Source of the DNA: Xanthobacteraceae bacterium
GTDB lineage: Bacteria > Pseudomonadota > Alphaproteobacteria > Rhizobiales > Xanthobacteraceae
Direction: 5' to 3'
NCBI GenBank assembly: GCA_028282095.1
Contig: JANQIP010000093.1
Span: forward strand, 1-53,730
DNA: 53,730 bases
The notes beneath the pieces were generated by a model. The model did no database searches. It was given only the letters and a program-made list of their open reading frames with translations, and was not told the origin of the DNA. Below, piece by piece: positions 32,532 to 41,514 of the stretch (its first letter is position 1; every line of letters begins with the position of its first letter). The translations under genes were made by a program, and so were the position numbers.

Positions 32532-34508
32532 TTATTGGGCCGCGTGATCAGCGAAGCCGGACGAAATGTCCGCCGCCGGAAGCCACACAGAAAAATTCGA
32601 TCCGCGGCCTTTTTCGCTCCGAACCGAGATCAATCCACCCGCCCGACTGATCAGCGACTGGCTGATCGAGAGGCCTAGTCCCGTGCCTTCGGCAGGCTTG
32701 GTTGTGAAGAACGGATCAAAAACATGGGCTATCTTGTCGGCGTCGATACCGGTTCCGGTGTCAGCCACGCTGACCTCGGCGCCGGCCACCCCCTCCCGCC
32801 GGGCCGGCCCCGTTTCAAGCGTTATGGTGCCGCCCCCGGGCATGGCCTGAGCGGCGTTTATCATCAGGTTGACCAGCACCTGCTGCAGCTCCGACGCGAC
32901 GATGCGAACCGACGGGGCGGGGCGGTGGTGCTCCTTCGTCGCGATATCGTGTTTCCTCAGGTCGGCCGCGACGAGCACCTGCGCGTCCTGTACGACGGTC
33001 TTGAGGTCGACAACGCTCGCGGCGTCAGACATCTCGCCCTGGCGGGTGAAATTGAGAAGCTTGCCGACGATGATGTTGATCCGGTGGGTTTGCGCGTCGA
33101 TAAGATCGAGTTCGGTCTTGTGGGCTGTTTGGGCATGACCCAGTTCCTGCCGAAGCACGTCAAGATTGCCTTGAATGACCGAAACCGGATTATTGATCTC
33201 ATGCGCCACACCCGCAGTGATCTCGCCGACCGCGGCCAGTTTCTCTGACATCACAAGCTGCTGAAAGGTCGCTTCCAGCTTGCGATTGACTTCGCGCAAC
33301 TCCTCGGTTCGCTGATCCACCAGCTCGTTGAGCTTGCCGGCATAAGCCCGCAGCGCCTCGTCGCGTTCCTGAGCCTGGTCGAGCAGACGGTCGAGATGGC
33401 GTGCCACCGCACCGATTTCGTCGCGTGCCTTGACCGCCCCGATCCGGGCATCCAGCGCGCCCTTTTCCACGCGCTCCATCGTTTCGCTCATTTGTTCGAG
33501 CGGGCGGAACACGCCACGGGCAAGGCGCAGGAAGATCGGGAACGATAAGCCGACGACGGCAACAAAGGCGAGAATAAGCGTGACAATGGTCTTGTTGCGC
33601 TCCGCCGTGAAGGGCGCTTGGAGAAAGCCGGTATAGAGCATCCCGATCCGGTCGCCCGCGATATCGGTCACGGGAAGATAACCCGAGATGTACCAATCGT
33701 TGACGACGAAGGCGCGGTCGAGCCAAGTCTCGCCCCGCTCGATGACTGACCGCCAGACGACCTCCGAGACCCGAGTCCCGAGTGCGCGGCTTCCCTCAAA
33801 GAGACGAACATTCGTGCTGATCCGCACATCGTCGAGAAACAGCGTTGTGGTCCCTGCGCGGGACACGCCGCCCTCGGCATCGCGATAGATCAATGCGTTG
33901 ATGGTATCGATAAAGTCGAGGTTTCGGTTCAACAGCCGCCCCCCGACCAGCACGGCATCGTCACGATCCAACCGATGCGCGGTCAAGAGCACCATGCCCC
34001 GGGTTTCGGTGTCGCGGGTGATCGGGCGCGCCGCCTTGGTGGGCACAAGCCGCAGTCGGGCCTGGTCCGCCAGTGCGGGGGACTGCGATGCCAGATCATC
34101 GGCCGAAAACAGAGCGAGGGCCGCGCTCGGTTTTTCCGCCGTGGCTGCGGCGGCGACGGGCACGGCGGGCGCGGGCAGTTCACTCCGATCCGGCCGCCCG
34201 TAGAGCAGGAAATCGAGTCCGAGGACAGCGCGGCTGCGATCGAGAAACGCGGCCTGGGCGGCAGGCCCGCCGCGCTGGGCTCTCGCAAACCCGATCGATT
34301 GTGCGAGCGCCGCGACCTCGGCCGCCTGCGTGTCCTCGATCCGGTTGAGATATTGCTCGGCGATCCTAAGGTCGCTCGCCACCTTGGCGATCAGAAGTTC
34401 GTCGAACTTGTCGATCCAATAGAGCGTCGCTCCTCCGAGAAGGAGTGGTATCAGAACCACAAGCGGTAAAAGCGCAAGGAGCAGGAGCCTGAGCCTGACC
34501 GATTGCAT
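32532..34508 (-). CDS. Membrane-bound sensor histidine kinase
   Basis: A 658-residue kinase. Helix 1 is at about 5-30 and helix 2 at about 310-332, enclosing a ~280-residue periplasmic sensor part of dCache-like character (it includes DRAFVVNDWYISGYLPVTD, usual in such domains). A HAMP segment (about 335-385), a coiled-coil linker, HisKA with the phosphoacceptor His in VAHEINNP (about 447) and an HATPase_c domain with N box (LVNLMINAAQAM), GTGID and GTGLGLSI follow. Starting 6 bp after the regulator stop, it is the cognate kinase. The signal may be formate, oxalate or another small acid, judging only from neighbours. Confidence 0.92.
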   Translation of the reverse strand: MQSVRLRLLLLALLPLVVLIPLLLGGATLYWIDKFDELLIAKVASDLRIAEQYLNRIEDTQAAEVAALAQSIGFARAQRGGPAAQAAFLDRSRAVLGLDFLLYGRPDRSELPAPAVPVAAAATAEKPSAALALFSADDLASQSPALADQARLRLVPTKAARPITRDTETRGMVLLTAHRLDRDDAVLVGGRLLNRNLDFIDTINALIYRDAEGGVSRAGTTTLFLDDVRISTNVRLFEGSRALGTRVSEVVWRSVIERGETWLDRAFVVNDWYISGYLPVTDIAGDRIGMLYTGFLQAPFTAERNKTIVTLILAFVAVVGLSFPIFLRLARGVFRPLEQMSETMERVEKGALDARIGAVKARDEIGAVARHLDRLLDQAQERDEALRAYAGKLNELVDQRTEELREVNRKLEATFQQLVMSEKLAAVGEITAGVAHEINNPVSVIQGNLDVLRQELGHAQTAHKTELDLIDAQTHRINIIVGKLLNFTRQGEMSDAASVVDLKTVVQDAQVLVAADLRKHDIATKEHHRPAPSVRIVASELQQVLVNLMINAAQAMPGGGTITLETGPARREGVAGAEVSVADTGTGIDADKIAHVFDPFFTTKPAEGTGLGLSISQSLISRAGGLISVRSEKGRGSNFSVWLPAADISSGFADHAAQ

Positions 34509-34514
34509 CGCCGC

Positions 34515-35891
34515 CTATAAACCCCAGGCTTGGCATTTGCGGTCGATCGTTTTCCGGGCAACGCCGAGCCGCCGCGCAGCCTCGGCTCGGTTGCCGCCAC
34601 AAGCATCGAGCACGCCCAGGATATGGCGTTGCTCGACCGCCGCCAGGCTTTCGGTCGAGTCCCCTTCTGGGAGCATGCCGATCCCAGTTTCGAAGTCGCT
34701 GTGAATCAGCGCTCGTTCGACATAGTTGCGCAGCTCCATCACATTGCCCGGCCAATGATAGGCGAGAATCTTGCGCCGCGCGGCCGGCGGCAGGTGCGGC
34801 ACCGGTACCCTCATGCGCGTGGCCATATGTTTCACGAAGAACTGCATCAGTTCGAGAATGTCCTGCGCCCGCTCGCGCAACGGAGGCAGCGAAATCTCGA
34901 CGACGTTTAGAAGATAGAAAAGATCGACGCGGAAGGTTTTGTCCTGGACCGCTTGCGTGAGCGGTCGCGTCGTCGAAGATACGATCCGCACGTCGAGCGA
35001 GACGCTCCGCGCAGCACCAAGCGGCCGAAACCGGCCCGTGGTCAGAAGCTCCAGCAGCACGTTCTGGCAGCGCATCGACAGCAGCTCGACATCGTCGAGA
35101 AACAGCGTCCCGCCAGCAGCATTCATCAGAATGCCGTCCCGATTCTGACCCTCGTCGCTATTTTCGCCGATACTCCCGAACAGCTGCGATTGAAACTCTT
35201 CCTCGCTCATCCCGTAGCACTGAAGCCAGAGGAACGGCTTCCCCGCGCGGGCGGAGTGGGCGTGAAGCATGCGGGCGGCCATCTGCTTGCCCGACCCGAC
35301 CTCACCCCGGATCACCACATGGGCGTTTGTCGTCGCCGCACGTTCGATAGCCGTACGTACCCCTTGGATTTCCGGCGAGGATCCAAGTATCGCAGTCCGG
35401 TGGCGGAGCACGTCCGCACCCGCCGCCAGTTCGTGGCTGAGAACAGAGTTCTGGCGTCTCAACCGGGAGCGGATCATGCTTTGCGAAATCGCGTTGAGGA
35501 TTTGGTTGGAGCGAAAGGGTTTCATCAGGAAATCCGATGCCCCTGCCCGGATCGCGGCGATCGCCGTCTCGAGATCGGCATAGGCCGTCATCAAGATCAC
35601 ATCTGAGAAAAGGCCGATCCTCTGCTGTTCGGCGAGCCATTGGACGCCGCTTCGCCCGGGCATGACATTGTCGAGGACGATCACATCGTAGCGGTGTTGG
35701 TCGAGAAGATTGGAGGCTTCCGCGGTATCGCTTGTCACATCGATCCGCGCGCAAGTCCCTTTCAAGGTCTTGGCCAGGAAGTTGCGCATCCCCGGCTCAT
35801 CATCGACGACCAGCACCGCTGCGTTGCACAGACCGCTTGCCAACCGCCGTTTGCCGGAAGCCGACGCCGCGTTTACCGCCTCACTCGGCAT
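34515..35891 (-). CDS. NtrC-type response regulator lacking the GAFTGA loop
   Basis: A 458-residue regulator. The receiver domain (about 24-140) has Asp30/Asp31, the phosphoacceptor Asp74 in VIVLDNVMPG and Lys124. The AAA+ domain (about 165-395) has Walker A GEVGSGKQ (196-203) and Walker B GGTLFLDD (260-267). A Fis-type helix-turn-helix ends the protein (GGNRAEAARRLGVARKTID). Where sigma-54 activators carry ELFGHEKGAFTGA, this protein has QLFGSIGENSDEGQ (236-249), so the sigma-54 contact loop is absent. The arginine-finger stretch FRxDLxYRL reads FRVDLFYLL. Rhodobacter capsulatus NtrC is a precedent for a GAFTGA-less member acting with sigma-70. ATG 35891 has aggtga upstream. It probably controls the downstream formate genes. 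Confidence 0.9.
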   Translation of the reverse strand: MPSEAVNAASASGKRRLASGLCNAAVLVVDDEPGMRNFLAKTLKGTCARIDVTSDTAEASNLLDQHRYDVIVLDNVMPGRSGVQWLAEQQRIGLFSDVILMTAYADLETAIAAIRAGASDFLMKPFRSNQILNAISQSMIRSRLRRQNSVLSHELAAGADVLRHRTAILGSSPEIQGVRTAIERAATTNAHVVIRGEVGSGKQMAARMLHAHSARAGKPFLWLQCYGMSEEEFQSQLFGSIGENSDEGQNRDGILMNAAGGTLFLDDVELLSMRCQNVLLELLTTGRFRPLGAARSVSLDVRIVSSTTRPLTQAVQDKTFRVDLFYLLNVVEISLPPLRERAQDILELMQFFVKHMATRMRVPVPHLPPAARRKILAYHWPGNVMELRNYVERALIHSDFETGIGMLPEGDSTESLAAVEQRHILGVLDACGGNRAEAARRLGVARKTIDRKCQAWGL

Positions 35892-35906
35892 GTCGAGATC
35901 ACCTCG

Positions 35907-36101
35907 TCACCCACGGCCGGTGATCTGGCCGGCCACTGTGCCTTCCAGATCGAGGAGACGAATCTTGAGCACGAGGCGGGTATCGGAAACTCTGCCGCCC
36001 GCATTCGGCGAGTCGCGCGCGACTCGCTTGACCGCGGCCGACGACTTCAATCCGATTTGCTTCAATAACTTACGCGTCGACACGTTGGTGTCGTCAGGCA
36101 T
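35907..36101 (-). CDS. Small DUF6494-like protein
   Basis: A 64-residue protein, first gene of the two-component/formate operon and 15 bp upstream of the regulator. The ATG at 36101 has a very strong Shine-Dalgarno (gagggaggaa). The pattern TRKLLKQIGLKSSAAVKRVA followed by a short G-rich turn and strand-like KIRLLDLEGTVAGQI resembles the DUF6494 family of small alphaproteobacterial proteins (RKFLKxVGVTSQxxIExAVR...). No signal peptide or membrane segment. Function is unknown; its conserved start signal and position suggest a real gene co-expressed with the kinase and regulator. The family match is from memory and moderate. Confidence 0.6.
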   Translation of the reverse strand: MPDDTNVSTRKLLKQIGLKSSAAVKRVARDSPNAGGRVSDTRLVLKIRLLDLEGTVAGQITGRG

Positions 36102-36653
36102 TCCGTTCCTCCCTCGAGGCCTGTTTCGAGGCTGTCCACCGTTACGTCGGTGATTTAGACTTTTCTATTGAGCCCCGTACCGCCACATTCAGCTACGGTT
36201 ATTTGCGATAGGATACCTATTATTAATTAAGATGGCGATCATTTTATTCACTAAGACGGCAATCTGTGTCACCGAGTGAAGCCATTAGATTTGTTGGGAA
36301 ATCGCTATCGGATGCATTTTCTCCTCGGTATCGCAAAGCTTGTCTCAATAGTCGATCCCTCTCGCTCGGCTTCGGATCGCAGGTCGCGCTCCGGAACGCT
36401 TAATTCCCGTGCTACCCCGTTTCATCAGGCAGTTAGCCGCCGTTGTTCGCAGCGCCCGGAAGAACCCACTGCTGACGACGATCTCAGTCAAGTCCCACGG
36501 CAGCAGGCAGGTTCCCCAACTCCCGTCACATTTTTTGTCGGCAGCAGAGCCTATTCCGCGCAACGGTATGACGATCCGCACAGTCCAAAGCTGTGCTTTG
36601 TGGTCGCGGCGGAGCGTCCCGGGCGCCGTTGACGTGTCGATCATTACGACGGT
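36102..36653. other. AT-rich upstream region of the formate regulatory operon
   Basis: The segment 36150-36250 is markedly AT-rich (attaattaagatggcgatca and a run of TA steps) and lies 50-150 bp before the DUF6494-like gene, so a promoter is likely, but I cannot fix the -35/-10. The remainder to 36653 shows no gene I trust; frames of about 107-118 codons on both strands lack recognisable sequence. Confidence 0.4.
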
Positions 36654-36757
36654 TAGAGCGCGATCCATTCAGATTGAATCGATCGCGCTCTCTTAATCTT
36701 TGTTTTGTCGCATGATCTTGTCCGAAAAGTCTGCCAACTTTTCGGGATCATGCGCTA
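36654..36757. repeat. Family A palindromic repeat, reverse orientation
   Basis: Starts ttagagcgcgatcc, with the palindrome gatc-cattcagattgaatc-gatc, then the spacer tctttgttttgtcgcatgat and the strong hairpin ccgaaaagt-ctgcca-acttttcgg, ending catgcgctag. A family C fragment (ctagtgtttcc, tctgacggtccga) follows directly to about 36800. Confidence 0.85.
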
Positions 36758-36849
36758 GTGTTTCCTTCTCTGACGGTCCGACCCCGAACGTGTCAGCCTC
36801 CCCGATACAGACCGGGTATCGACTCGGTCTGTACCTCATCGGCGTACGA

Positions 36850-36952
36850 ATTCCGTTCATTCCCACGTAAGCGGCAAACCAGTCGTGTCATAACATCCTG
36901 GGTCCCCGCTTGCGCGTCGCTTACGCGGGGACGAGCGGATCAACAGTTTCTC
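36850..36952. repeat. REP-like double hairpin, family D copy 2
   Basis: Contains ttcattcccacgtaagcggc, then about 40 bp later ggtccccgcttgcgcgtcgc and ttacgcggggacgagcggat. It is related to the units at 563-646 and 37912-37972 in the opposite order, with some decay of the first hairpin. The stretch from 36953 to 37103 has no gene I can support. Confidence 0.65.
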
Positions 36953-37103
36953 TACACCGCGCCTCCCGGTTCGCTGCGCAAGACCGACCTTCCCCTTTCA
37001 GGGGAAGGTCACCGAAGTCGAACCCAAGGCACTCGCTCGGGAAGCGTATCGGCCACTGCCGAGACCGCCAGGAAAGCATGGTGCGTGCGGCTGCCTTTCT
37101 CTC

Positions 37104-37152
37104 GTCGTGTTGTCTGCGGTGAGCCGGTTTCCACTGCGCCGGAAAACGGCTA
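37104..37152. repeat. Dispersed palindromic repeat, family B copy 4
   Basis: Contains gtctgcggtgagccggtttc and cactgcgccggaaaacggct. The TAG stop of the DUF302 gene (37150-37152 on the minus strand) lies at its edge. Confidence 0.7.
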
Positions 37153-37599
37153 TTGCCCGCTGGCCGCCTTGGTGAGACCTTGGAGCGCACCCGTCATTTT
37201 GGCGAAGATCGCGTCGCGATCCTTGATGCCGTACCGGGTCTTGAGCGTGTCCGGCGGCGTGTAGGCCATCCAGACCTTCCCGCCTTTGTCTTGCCAGGTC
37301 AGCACTTTCAACGGCAGGTCGATGCCGATCTGCGGGTTTGACTGCATAAGCGGCCCCCCGAGCCGGGGATTGCCGAAAATCATAAGTTCCATCGGCGGCA
37401 GTTCAATGCCGACCGTCTTCACGTTGGCTGCGTGATTGATGCGGGCCATCAAAATGATGCCCCGTTTTTTGAGCGTTTCGGTCAGACGGTCGATCGTCTC
37501 TTTCACGCCGTGCTTGCTCTCGATCGTTACAAGCTGCTCGGCGAGCGCGGATTGGGTAAAGAGCGACAAGGAGAGGATGACCGCGGCAGCTAAGCGCAT
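37150..37599 (-). CDS. Exported DUF302 domain protein
   Basis: A 149-residue protein: Sec signal peptide (MRLAAAVILSLSLFTQSALA, cleavage after residue 20) and one DUF302 domain. Typical features are the start VTIESKHGVKETIDRLTETL, the strand IILMARINHAANVKTVG, and the segment LMIFGNPRLGGPLMQSNPQIGIDLPLK broken as LMIFGNPRLGGPL (about 79-91) and IGIDLPLKVL. DUF302 proteins are small alpha/beta barrels linked in some genomes to heavy metals or redox stress, but no activity is established. It is monocistronic. The stop codon sits at the edge of a family B repeat. Confidence 0.88.
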   Translation of the reverse strand: MRLAAAVILSLSLFTQSALAEQLVTIESKHGVKETIDRLTETLKKRGIILMARINHAANVKTVGIELPPMELMIFGNPRLGGPLMQSNPQIGIDLPLKVLTWQDKGGKVWMAYTPPDTLKTRYGIKDRDAIFAKMTGALQGLTKAASGQ

Positions 37600-37737
37600 G
37601 GGATGCCCTTTCTCTGAAGAAGCCGGTCGTGTTCAGATGGCAACGCTCGGTGTGAGTGATGGTTTCGCGTCGAGCCGATCGCGCGTCGTGCTTCTTCGGT
37701 GATTACATGACTTCATCGGTGTGATCGGTGACCAAAT

Positions 37738-37822
37738 CACACAGTTTCCGGCGTCGCGCAGTGCCCGGCGTCAAATAGTTTCAGGCGTCACACAGTTTCG
37801 GGCGTCGCATAATGTCCGGCGG
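37738..37822. repeat. Five-unit 17-bp imperfect tandem repeat
   Basis: Five 17-bp units run end to end: cacacagtttccggcgt, cgcgcagtgcccggcgt, caaatagtttcaggcgt, cacacagtttcgggcgt and cgcataatgtccggcgg. Units 1 and 4 are nearly identical. It is non-coding, upstream of the DUF302 gene. Confidence 0.85.
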
Positions 37823-37911
37823 ATCAGTTCGTTGACAAAACTATGCTGTGGCTGAGCCCCCTTACTCCTTCCACCGCCTCGGAAGGGTTGGGGAGGGGGC
37901 CGTCCCTCGGC

Positions 37912-37972
37912 ATCCCAATTCCGTTCATTCCCGCGAAAGCTTGCGCGGGGACGAGTGGATCAACGGTTACCC
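37912..37972. repeat. REP-like element, family D copy 3
   Basis: Contains ttcattcccgcgaaagcttg followed by cgcggggacgagtggatcaa, a compressed version of the family D double hairpin. A second hairpin of the sort cctcccccgcaagcggggga follows near 38005-38026. Confidence 0.65.
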
Positions 37973-38111
37973 GAGCCGCCCCCTCCCGGCGCTTCGCGCC
38001 GACCTCCCCCGCAAGCGGGGGAGGTGACCGAAGTCGAGCCCGAGACAACAACCTCTCTCTGGCATGCTCAAACCGAAAAAGGGCCGCGCCCAAGCCCGAT
38101 TTCAACGTCCT

Positions 38112-38212
38112 ACAGCATGATCCGAAAAGCTGGCAGGCAATTCGGATAAGATCATGTGCAGAAAAAAGAGAAGGGAGCGCGGTTGATTTCAACCTGAAGC
38201 CATCGCGTTCTA
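38112..38212. repeat. Family A palindromic repeat, diverged copy
   Basis: From acagcatgatccgaaaagct to catcgcgttcta. The inner stem carries substitutions (ctggcaggcaattcggataa). Its last three bases (cta) are the TAG stop codon of the 697-aa gene on the minus strand. Confidence 0.8.
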
Positions 38213-40303
38213 AGCGCGCGGCGGTCGGCGGCGTTCACGGAACCACGGGCGGTACTTGTCCATTTTGGCACGCTGCGCCGACGGCGCATGCCGCTTGCAG
38301 GTGGACATTTCTTCGCTGTCGGCGGGCGCCGCCCATCGCCGCTCGACGCAATCGTTTGGATTGTACGCCATTTCGAGATCGGTCATGCGATCGAACACGT
38401 CTTTGAGCGAAAGCTCCCAGGGTGAGCCGTCGCTGCGCGTATAGGAGAATTTGCGCTCCGCAACTTCCTCGTCGAGCACGCGCTGCAATTGCGCCTTCAC
38501 CTCCGCGGCGTCCATCCCGGTCGGCATGGCATAGCGTTCGGGCCGCCGCGCGACGCGCTCCGGAAATCTGCGCACCACGTCAAGCGCGATCAACAGACGC
38601 AGATCCCGCGCCGGCGTCGAGAAGGATTCCCACGGACCGGTGGTCTCAAAGATCGCCGGGCCGTTGGGCATGGTTGCCTTGCCGCGCCCGCTGTTCTGGA
38701 ACTTCCGCCCGTTCTCGACCGAGGTCACCCGCACTCTCACCTGCTCTTCGAGCGAGGTGATTGCCTCCTTCAAGGCGCGTACGGGATCGAGCGGCGACGG
38801 CGACATCACGTCGTCCATGCGATCGTAGAATTCCTCGATCCCGAGCTGCGCCTGATCGAGCGATACGTCGCCGTAGTGCGCATTCTTCTCGATTTGGGCG
38901 TTGGTCAACCGCGTCAAGCCGCCCTTCCTGGTCCGCATGACCGGGCGGAAGCGCTTGAATCCCGCGCCGCCCAGCGCCGGGTCGCGCGCGAAGAGGAAAT
39001 TGCCCCGCCAGAATCGCTTGCGCGCCACCGTCCCATCCGGCTGCCCATCGACCGCGAGGAATACACCGGCCCCGCCGCGCGATTGCGGAACACGCTTCAC
39101 CAGCACAAGGATATGCCCATACGGATCAGCGTAAACGACCCCCGGCCGCAGCGCCTCCTCGGTCAAAGCCACCGGATAGAAGTCGGTTTTTGCCGCGTCC
39201 AACGCCGTTCGCGCGGAGCCGGAATGAACGCCGTTTGCGATGGTCCGCGAATACTGGCCGAAGGACGCGACGAGCCCCTTAGGCCGTCGCGCCCGCAGGC
39301 GCGCCGTCGTCGTCGTGCGGGCATAGGGTCTCCTCGCCTCAGGTCGGCCGAAGAAACTACCGAAAAAGCCGCCTTGTCTATGCGCCGCGTATCTGTCGTA
39401 TCCGTACCGCGTCGGCGCATGCCGGGCGATCTGTTCGGGCCGGGGCTGGGGAGGGGGCTCGAGATTCTTGATGTCCCACCAGGCGCGACAACGCGGCGGC
39501 TTGCCTCTTCCGCCACGGTTACACTTCGAATAACCGAACGGCAAACCGGTCTTGAAGGCGAAATACGCGCGCAGGAAATAGGGGAGGTCGGCGCAGTCGG
39601 GACGCAGGACGAGCTTCTTACTGTCCTCCTTAAGACCCAGATGGTTGAACAGGAAGTTGCGCGACTCGTCGCGCAGGACGAAATGCAGTGCCTTCCAGGA
39701 AAGCTCGGCATCAAGCGGCGCATCGAACAGCTTCTCGATCCATGCCGAATAAAGGTTCTCCGTTTTGCGATTCCAGCTACCGCGCAAGGGCCAGACGCTG
39801 GCGCTTGTCGCGCGCGGCGGCGCCGGCCGGCGGCTGCGTACGGTGACCACACGCGTGATGGACTCGCATTCGGCCGATGCGCGGCTCAGATCGAGCTTCG
39901 CGCGCCACTTGCCGGCGATCGGCGACTTGACTTCGGCAAACCAGAAATAGGGTGGCCCACCATACCGTCGTTGCGATCTCGCGGCCACAGTGCCGTCGGG
40001 CGCGATCAGCGAAAGCTGCCCTTCGACCGCCTTCTCCGCAGCGAACACGACGCGCAAGGGCGCGCCCTTCCAAGGTTTTATCGGAGAGGACAGGACAGCA
40101 AGGTCGACACGGTCTTCACATCGCTTGGCCGCGCTCTCGGCTCGGGAGTCGAGAACTGAAGAAAGCAAGCCAAAAGATGCAATGACGATGAAAAACAGTA
40201 TTCTTGCTGCGACAGCGGCCGGCCGGCATGTCGGACCAAATCCGGTTCGTCCCGCCTGCATGATCTCGATCAAGCCATCATTGGGAACGCGCCGTCGGCT
40301 CAT
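38210..40303 (-). CDS. Conserved exported protein of unknown function (697 aa)
   Basis: I do not recognise a named domain. A cytoplasmic-like N-tail is followed by a hydrophobic segment at about 31-50 ending SRA-ES, a likely signal peptide or anchor; ATG codons at residue 15 could shorten it. The first part (about 60-150) looks like an all-beta domain (APLRVVFAAEKAVEGQLSL, FWFAEVKSPIAGKWRAKLD). The middle (about 175-270) is helical with RPDCADLPYFLRAYFAFKTG, and an Arg/Pro-rich linker occupies about 280-345. A later part has PGVVYADPYGHILVLVKRVP, which recalls a papain/NlpC-like His-containing strand, though no matching Cys is obvious beyond RPDCADLPYF. It lies 3 bp after the DUF2272 gene, so the two are coupled. 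Its stop comes from a repeat. Confidence 0.7.
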   Translation of the reverse strand: MSRRRVPNDGLIEIMQAGRTGFGPTCRPAAVAARILFFIVIASFGLLSSVLDSRAESAAKRCEDRVDLAVLSSPIKPWKGAPLRVVFAAEKAVEGQLSLIAPDGTVAARSQRRYGGPPYFWFAEVKSPIAGKWRAKLDLSRASAECESITRVVTVRSRRPAPPRATSASVWPLRGSWNRKTENLYSAWIEKLFDAPLDAELSWKALHFVLRDESRNFLFNHLGLKEDSKKLVLRPDCADLPYFLRAYFAFKTGLPFGYSKCNRGGRGKPPRCRAWWDIKNLEPPPQPRPEQIARHAPTRYGYDRYAAHRQGGFFGSFFGRPEARRPYARTTTTARLRARRPKGLVASFGQYSRTIANGVHSGSARTALDAAKTDFYPVALTEEALRPGVVYADPYGHILVLVKRVPQSRGGAGVFLAVDGQPDGTVARKRFWRGNFLFARDPALGGAGFKRFRPVMRTRKGGLTRLTNAQIEKNAHYGDVSLDQAQLGIEEFYDRMDDVMSPSPLDPVRALKEAITSLEEQVRVRVTSVENGRKFQNSGRGKATMPNGPAIFETTGPWESFSTPARDLRLLIALDVVRRFPERVARRPERYAMPTGMDAAEVKAQLQRVLDEEVAERKFSYTRSDGSPWELSLKDVFDRMTDLEMAYNPNDCVERRWAAPADSEEMSTCKRHAPSAQRAKMDKYRPWFRERRRPPRA

Positions 40304-40306
40304 GGC

Positions 40307-41395
40307 TCACCTCAATTGCAGCAGGACGAACCACTTCTTGTCATTGAGCGAGCATTTCACTTTCGGTGGTGCGCCGGTCGCGGACCGCGGCAAGGTCCAA
40401 TGGCCGGCGCCGCCACAACGGCCTTTCTGCGCAGCGGAGAATTTCAGGTCGCCGCGCAAGTTCAGCTTCCTGACGGTGACGGCCTGATTGACGTTGCCGC
40501 CCACGGTGTAGACCTTGCGCGCCGGCTTATCGACATAGGCAACCACCTCGCAATGCGCGCGCCGGATCGAGCGTGCATTGATGTTGTCGTTAAGGTCCAT
40601 GCGGATGCGCTCGCGCACCGCCTTGCCGCTTGCGTCGGAGAGCGCGGGCTCGCGCTGGGCGCAGATCAAATCGCCCGGACGAGGTCTGGTGGCGGTGAGC
40701 GGACACGCCCGATAGAGCCGTGCGTCGGCCACATCGGCGAGCTCTGCTGCACTCGTACGGAAGGCGTCGTAGATGAAAACGCGATGGGCATTGGCGTACC
40801 GGAATGTGTTCGCCGGGACCTCGGCCTGCCGCACCACATAGCTGATGAAGGCGGCCGACCACGGCGTGTCGATGGCTGCCGCGCGCAAGGCGGCCTCGCG
40901 CAAGATCTCGCGCGCAGCCGGGTCGGATAGGCTGTCGGCGGCGCGCAGAAGGCGTTGGGCATCGGTTCGCAACAGCGGCGCGGCCTGCGCGCCGTCCGTC
41001 GAAATCGACGCGTCCTGATAGCCGCGGACCTCGAGCTTGTCGGCGAAATCGTTGCCGAAAACGGCGCGCCAGTAGTTCATCACCTGCCACCAGCCACGGT
41101 GGCCGATGCCCGCCTGCCGGTCGCCGCTGACCTTGCCCGGATGCTCGGCTTCGGTGAGGCCGAAGTGGAACAGGCGCCCATTCGAATCGATCTGATGGCC
41201 GCGGAATCGGGTGAACTCCGTGATCGCTGTTTGCGCGATCCGCCGGCCGAATTCGTTCACGGGCTTAGCCGCCGTGGCATCGCAGCGGGCTTGCACAGCC
41301 TTCCAGAATGTCGACGCTGCGCGGTCGACCTCTGCGAATGCCGGATCTGCAGCCATGGCGATCGCCACGACAGCGGCGCAGGCGGCAGCACGCAT
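40307..41395 (-). CDS. DUF2272 domain protein, exported
   Basis: A 362-residue protein with a signal peptide (cleavage after AFA, about residue 21). The DUF2272 domain covers about 40-290. It has the typical GWWQVMNYWRAV block, the segment PWSAAFISYVVRQAEV (about 175-190; in the NlpC/P60-like fold this helix normally begins with the nucleophile, here Ser/Ala as in the DUF2272 family) and RPGDLICAQRE. A late strand HCEVVAYVDKPARKVYTVGG carries the expected His. ATG 41395 has gagggggtc upstream. It is followed after 3 bp by the 697-aa gene; with the Tlde1-type gene upstream it suggests a cell-wall or envelope role, as yet unproven. Confidence 0.82.
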   Translation of the reverse strand: MRAAACAAVVAIAMAADPAFAEVDRAASTFWKAVQARCDATAAKPVNEFGRRIAQTAITEFTRFRGHQIDSNGRLFHFGLTEAEHPGKVSGDRQAGIGHRGWWQVMNYWRAVFGNDFADKLEVRGYQDASISTDGAQAAPLLRTDAQRLLRAADSLSDPAAREILREAALRAAAIDTPWSAAFISYVVRQAEVPANTFRYANAHRVFIYDAFRTSAAELADVADARLYRACPLTATRPRPGDLICAQREPALSDASGKAVRERIRMDLNDNINARSIRRAHCEVVAYVDKPARKVYTVGGNVNQAVTVRKLNLRGDLKFSAAQKGRCGGAGHWTLPRSATGAPPKVKCSLNDKKWFVLLQLR

Positions 41396-41514
41396 GACCC
41401 CCTCCCCAGAAGGCGAAACGCGGTCGACTACGGTGCGGTACGAAACCGGTAGCCCGATGAACGCGATCGAGGGCGTCGCACCGAACAGACGACCGACATT
41501 TCATTGACTGCCTG

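Noticed and set aside
36345..36668. Minus-strand frame of 107 codons upstream of the formate operon
   Set aside because: No recognisable motif, overlaps a family A repeat and has no ribosome-binding site.
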